Positions 63,822 to 64,000 of a stretch of 64,000 nt of DNA are shown one piece after another (the first letter of the stretch is position 1; the number at the start of each line of letters is the position of its first letter). This stretch comes from Methylobacter tundripaludum (GTDB lineage: Bacteria; Pseudomonadota; Gammaproteobacteria; Methylococcales; Methylomonadaceae), in NCBI RefSeq assembly GCF_002934365.1, contig NZ_PTIY01000006.1, positions 124,001 to 188,000 of the forward strand. The letters are read 5' to 3'. Position numbers and translations under genes: made by a program. A model generated the notes under the pieces. That model saw only the letters and a program-made list of their open reading frames with translations. It had not been told where the DNA came from and searched no databases.

Positions 63822-64000
63822 TTACTTTAATCGCTTGGCGGCGGCTATTCTCATTCTCAGCGCATTTAACTTGATAAAACCCTCGGCATCTTTTTGATTA
63901 TACGCGCCGGCATCATCTTCAAATGTTGCGATGCTTTCGTCAAACAGGCTGTCTGTATCGGAAGCGCGTCCGACGACGATCACATTGCCTTTATAAAGCT
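63822..64000 (-). CDS. argG: argininosuccinate synthase, C-terminal end
   Basis: The frame read leftward from the window edge gives the last 58 residues: [56 protein letters not shown] and a TAA at 63822-63824. This is the diagnostic C-terminus of ArgG, which joins citrulline and aspartate in arginine synthesis. The rest of the gene is outside the window, so completeness cannot be judged. Confidence 0.93.
   Translation of the reverse strand, partial: LYKGNVIVVGRASDTDSLFDESIATFEDDAGAYNQKDAEGFIKLNALRMRIAAAKRLK

Overview
The window looks like chromosomal DNA of a gammaproteobacterial (type I) methanotroph or close methylotroph. The main evidence is a lanthanide-type methanol dehydrogenase XoxF with its partner XoxJ (5260-8109). 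Consistent with this are a large glycogen-storage block, NtrBC with an assimilatory nitrate reductase, a small highly expressed-looking c-type cytochrome, and housekeeping genes of gammaproteobacterial type (hda next to a DUF2069 gene, lpxH, cysG, msrPQ). Species cannot be told from the sequence alone. No rRNA, tRNA, CRISPR array, complete insertion sequence or prophage was seen.

Layout. 1-4837: end of a GTPase gene, a lipoprotein, a DUF2959 protein, cysS, a cyclophilin and lpxH. 5260-8109: xoxF-xoxJ, with palindromes in the xoxF leader and a strong terminator between the two genes. 8162-22402: a glycogen/alpha-glucan block. It holds malQ, a GH57 amylase-like gene and glgC on the minus strand, glgB and glgA on the plus strand, then a minus-strand group of a phospholipase D-like protein, an endonuclease/exonuclease/phosphatase-fold protein with two apparent glycogen-binding modules, a second GH57 enzyme and a DUF4912 protein. 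22730-27078: a GC-richer block encoding a molybdenum hydroxylase (iorAB-like) with its maturation factors xdhC and mocA. 27371-34307: nitrogen assimilation, with nasA and an FAD reductase behind a good sigma-54 promoter match, then ntrB-ntrC.

34308-35006 is the most unusual stretch. It contains two tandem, nearly identical small-RNA genes with promoter, anti-Shine-Dalgarno hairpin loop and terminator, plus a decayed third copy. 35007-48293 carries a FUN14 protein, an oxygen-sensing-type hemerythrin/PAS/GGDEF/EAL protein, purM, metA-guaD with two upstream genes, a BrkB-type membrane protein, ubiA, and an arsC-wrbA-DUF2069-hda-panE run. 48448-54007 holds two gene remnants, sodB, and a five-gene operon linking a LOV blue-light sensor, an SRPBCC protein, a sterol-desaturase-family protein and the MsrPQ methionine-sulfoxide repair system. 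54597-64000 has a large flagellin with a textbook sigma-28 promoter, a BarA-like hybrid kinase, a DNA glycosylase, tusA, cysG, a cytochrome c, a membrane protein and the end of argG.

Three families of dispersed non-coding repeats run through the window: a palindrome built on CACCACGAAGACACGAAG (six sites), heptamer arrays of GGGCGAA/TTTAGCC type (three sites), and a CCTGTCCTGAGC-type inverted repeat (one site). Two of them reach gene borders: one abuts the start of lpxH and another supplies the stop codon of the glycosylase gene.

Taken together the genes describe an aerobic C1 oxidiser that stores carbon as glycogen, assimilates nitrate under NtrC control, is motile, and senses oxygen and blue light.
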